From Sphingobium yanoikuyae (GTDB taxonomy: Bacteria; Pseudomonadota; Alphaproteobacteria; Sphingomonadales; Sphingomonadaceae), in NCBI RefSeq assembly GCF_034424525.1, contig NZ_CP139979.1, positions 992,001-1,056,000 on the forward strand: a stretch of 64,000 bases of DNA, written 5' to 3'. A model generated the notes under the pieces. That model did not search any database. It was not told the origin of the DNA and was given only the letters and a program-made list of their open reading frames with translations. The translations under genes and the position numbers were made by a program. Numbering within the stretch: position 1 is the first letter of the stretch; the number at the start of each line of letters is the position of its first letter. Shown in pieces: positions 63,795 to 64,000 of this stretch.

Positions 63795-64000
63795 ATGCGC
63801 CTCTATCACTTTGTCCCTGCCGAACACGGCATCTCCAACATCGAGCGCCGGCGCTTGAAGATCGCGACGTTCGATCAACTCAACGATCCGTTCGAGCTAT
63901 TGGCTGTGGCATCCAGGACCGCGGATGAGCGTGCCGCCTTTCGTCACGCTAAGGCACAGATGGCGGAGCGAGCAGGTCTGCTCTGCTTCAGTCGCAAGTG
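63795..64000 (+). CDS. DUF2971-like protein, N-terminal part (runs off window)
   Basis: From ATG 63795 the frame is open to the window end, about 68 residues. LYHFVPAEHGISNIERRRLKIATFDQLNDPFELL and the later GLLCFSRK match the start of DUF2971 proteins, some of which are linked to abortive infection. The C-terminus is outside the window. Confidence 0.65.
   Translation, partial: MRLYHFVPAEHGISNIERRRLKIATFDQLNDPFELLAVASRTADERAAFRHAKAQMAERAGLLCFSRK

Noticed and set aside
1..64000. CRISPR arrays, rRNA and tRNA genes, phage attachment sites
   Set aside because: I saw no regularly spaced repeats, no rRNA blocks, and no convincing tRNA cloverleaf.

Overview
The window is about 60 percent G+C and reads as an alphaproteobacterial chromosome segment, most likely from a sphingomonad. 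That placement is inferred from gene types (a SapC-family protein next to an OmpH/Skp protein, a filamentous-haemagglutinin exoprotein next to a Hint-domain protein, a PstS-like protein next to a type II secretion cluster, a SleB-type hydrolase). No rRNA or tRNA gene is present to prove it.

Layout. Positions 1-6007 hold the 3' end of a large filamentous-haemagglutinin-type exoprotein gene, a Hint-domain protein and a SEC-C/TPR/sulfotransferase protein, all on the plus strand. Positions 6090-9666 (minus) hold a decayed copy, then an intact copy, of a long exported PstS-like substrate-binding protein. Divergent from it, 10195-20046 is a compact type II secretion operon in the order E-F-G-H-I-J-L-M-C-D-K, with overlapping genes and no prepilin peptidase. 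Positions 20115-25170 carry a GNAT/DUF1778 toxin-antitoxin pair, a cell-wall hydrolase, two small AraC-type regulators and two unrecognised genes.

Positions 25936-57465 are mainly a group-2-type (ABC-transporter-dependent) capsule locus. KpsT is at 25936. A plus-strand operon (two glycosyltransferases, a KpsD/Wza-like export lipoprotein, a double methyltransferase) faces a 12.5-kb minus-strand operon (KpsC, KpsS, glycosyltransferase, KpsM, KpsE, TPR-glycosyltransferase, FkbM methyltransferase, methyltransferase, an unknown protein, methyltransferase). The precursor operon KpsF-KpsU-KdsA-ManC-ManA (CMP-Kdo and GDP-mannose supply) sits at 52748-57465. Between the two capsule blocks lies an insert of SapC, Skp and Fic genes, a GAF-GGDEF-EAL gene split by an IS256-family element with an exact 8-bp target duplication, an IS5-type remnant and a membrane protein.

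Positions 57982-64000 hold a LuxR-type regulator without a LuxI partner, a RES/Xre toxin-antitoxin pair, a methyltransferase-like protein, a secreted bulb-lectin protein, and a membrane/coiled-coil protein followed by the start of a DUF2971-like gene. This end looks accessory.

How the parts fit: the main theme is the cell surface. Kdo and mannose precursors feed glycosyltransferases and KpsC/S, the polymer is decorated by several methyltransferases and exported through KpsMT-KpsE-KpsD. Alongside are a protein secretion machine with a probable secreted client and an adhesin-type exoprotein with possible modification partners.
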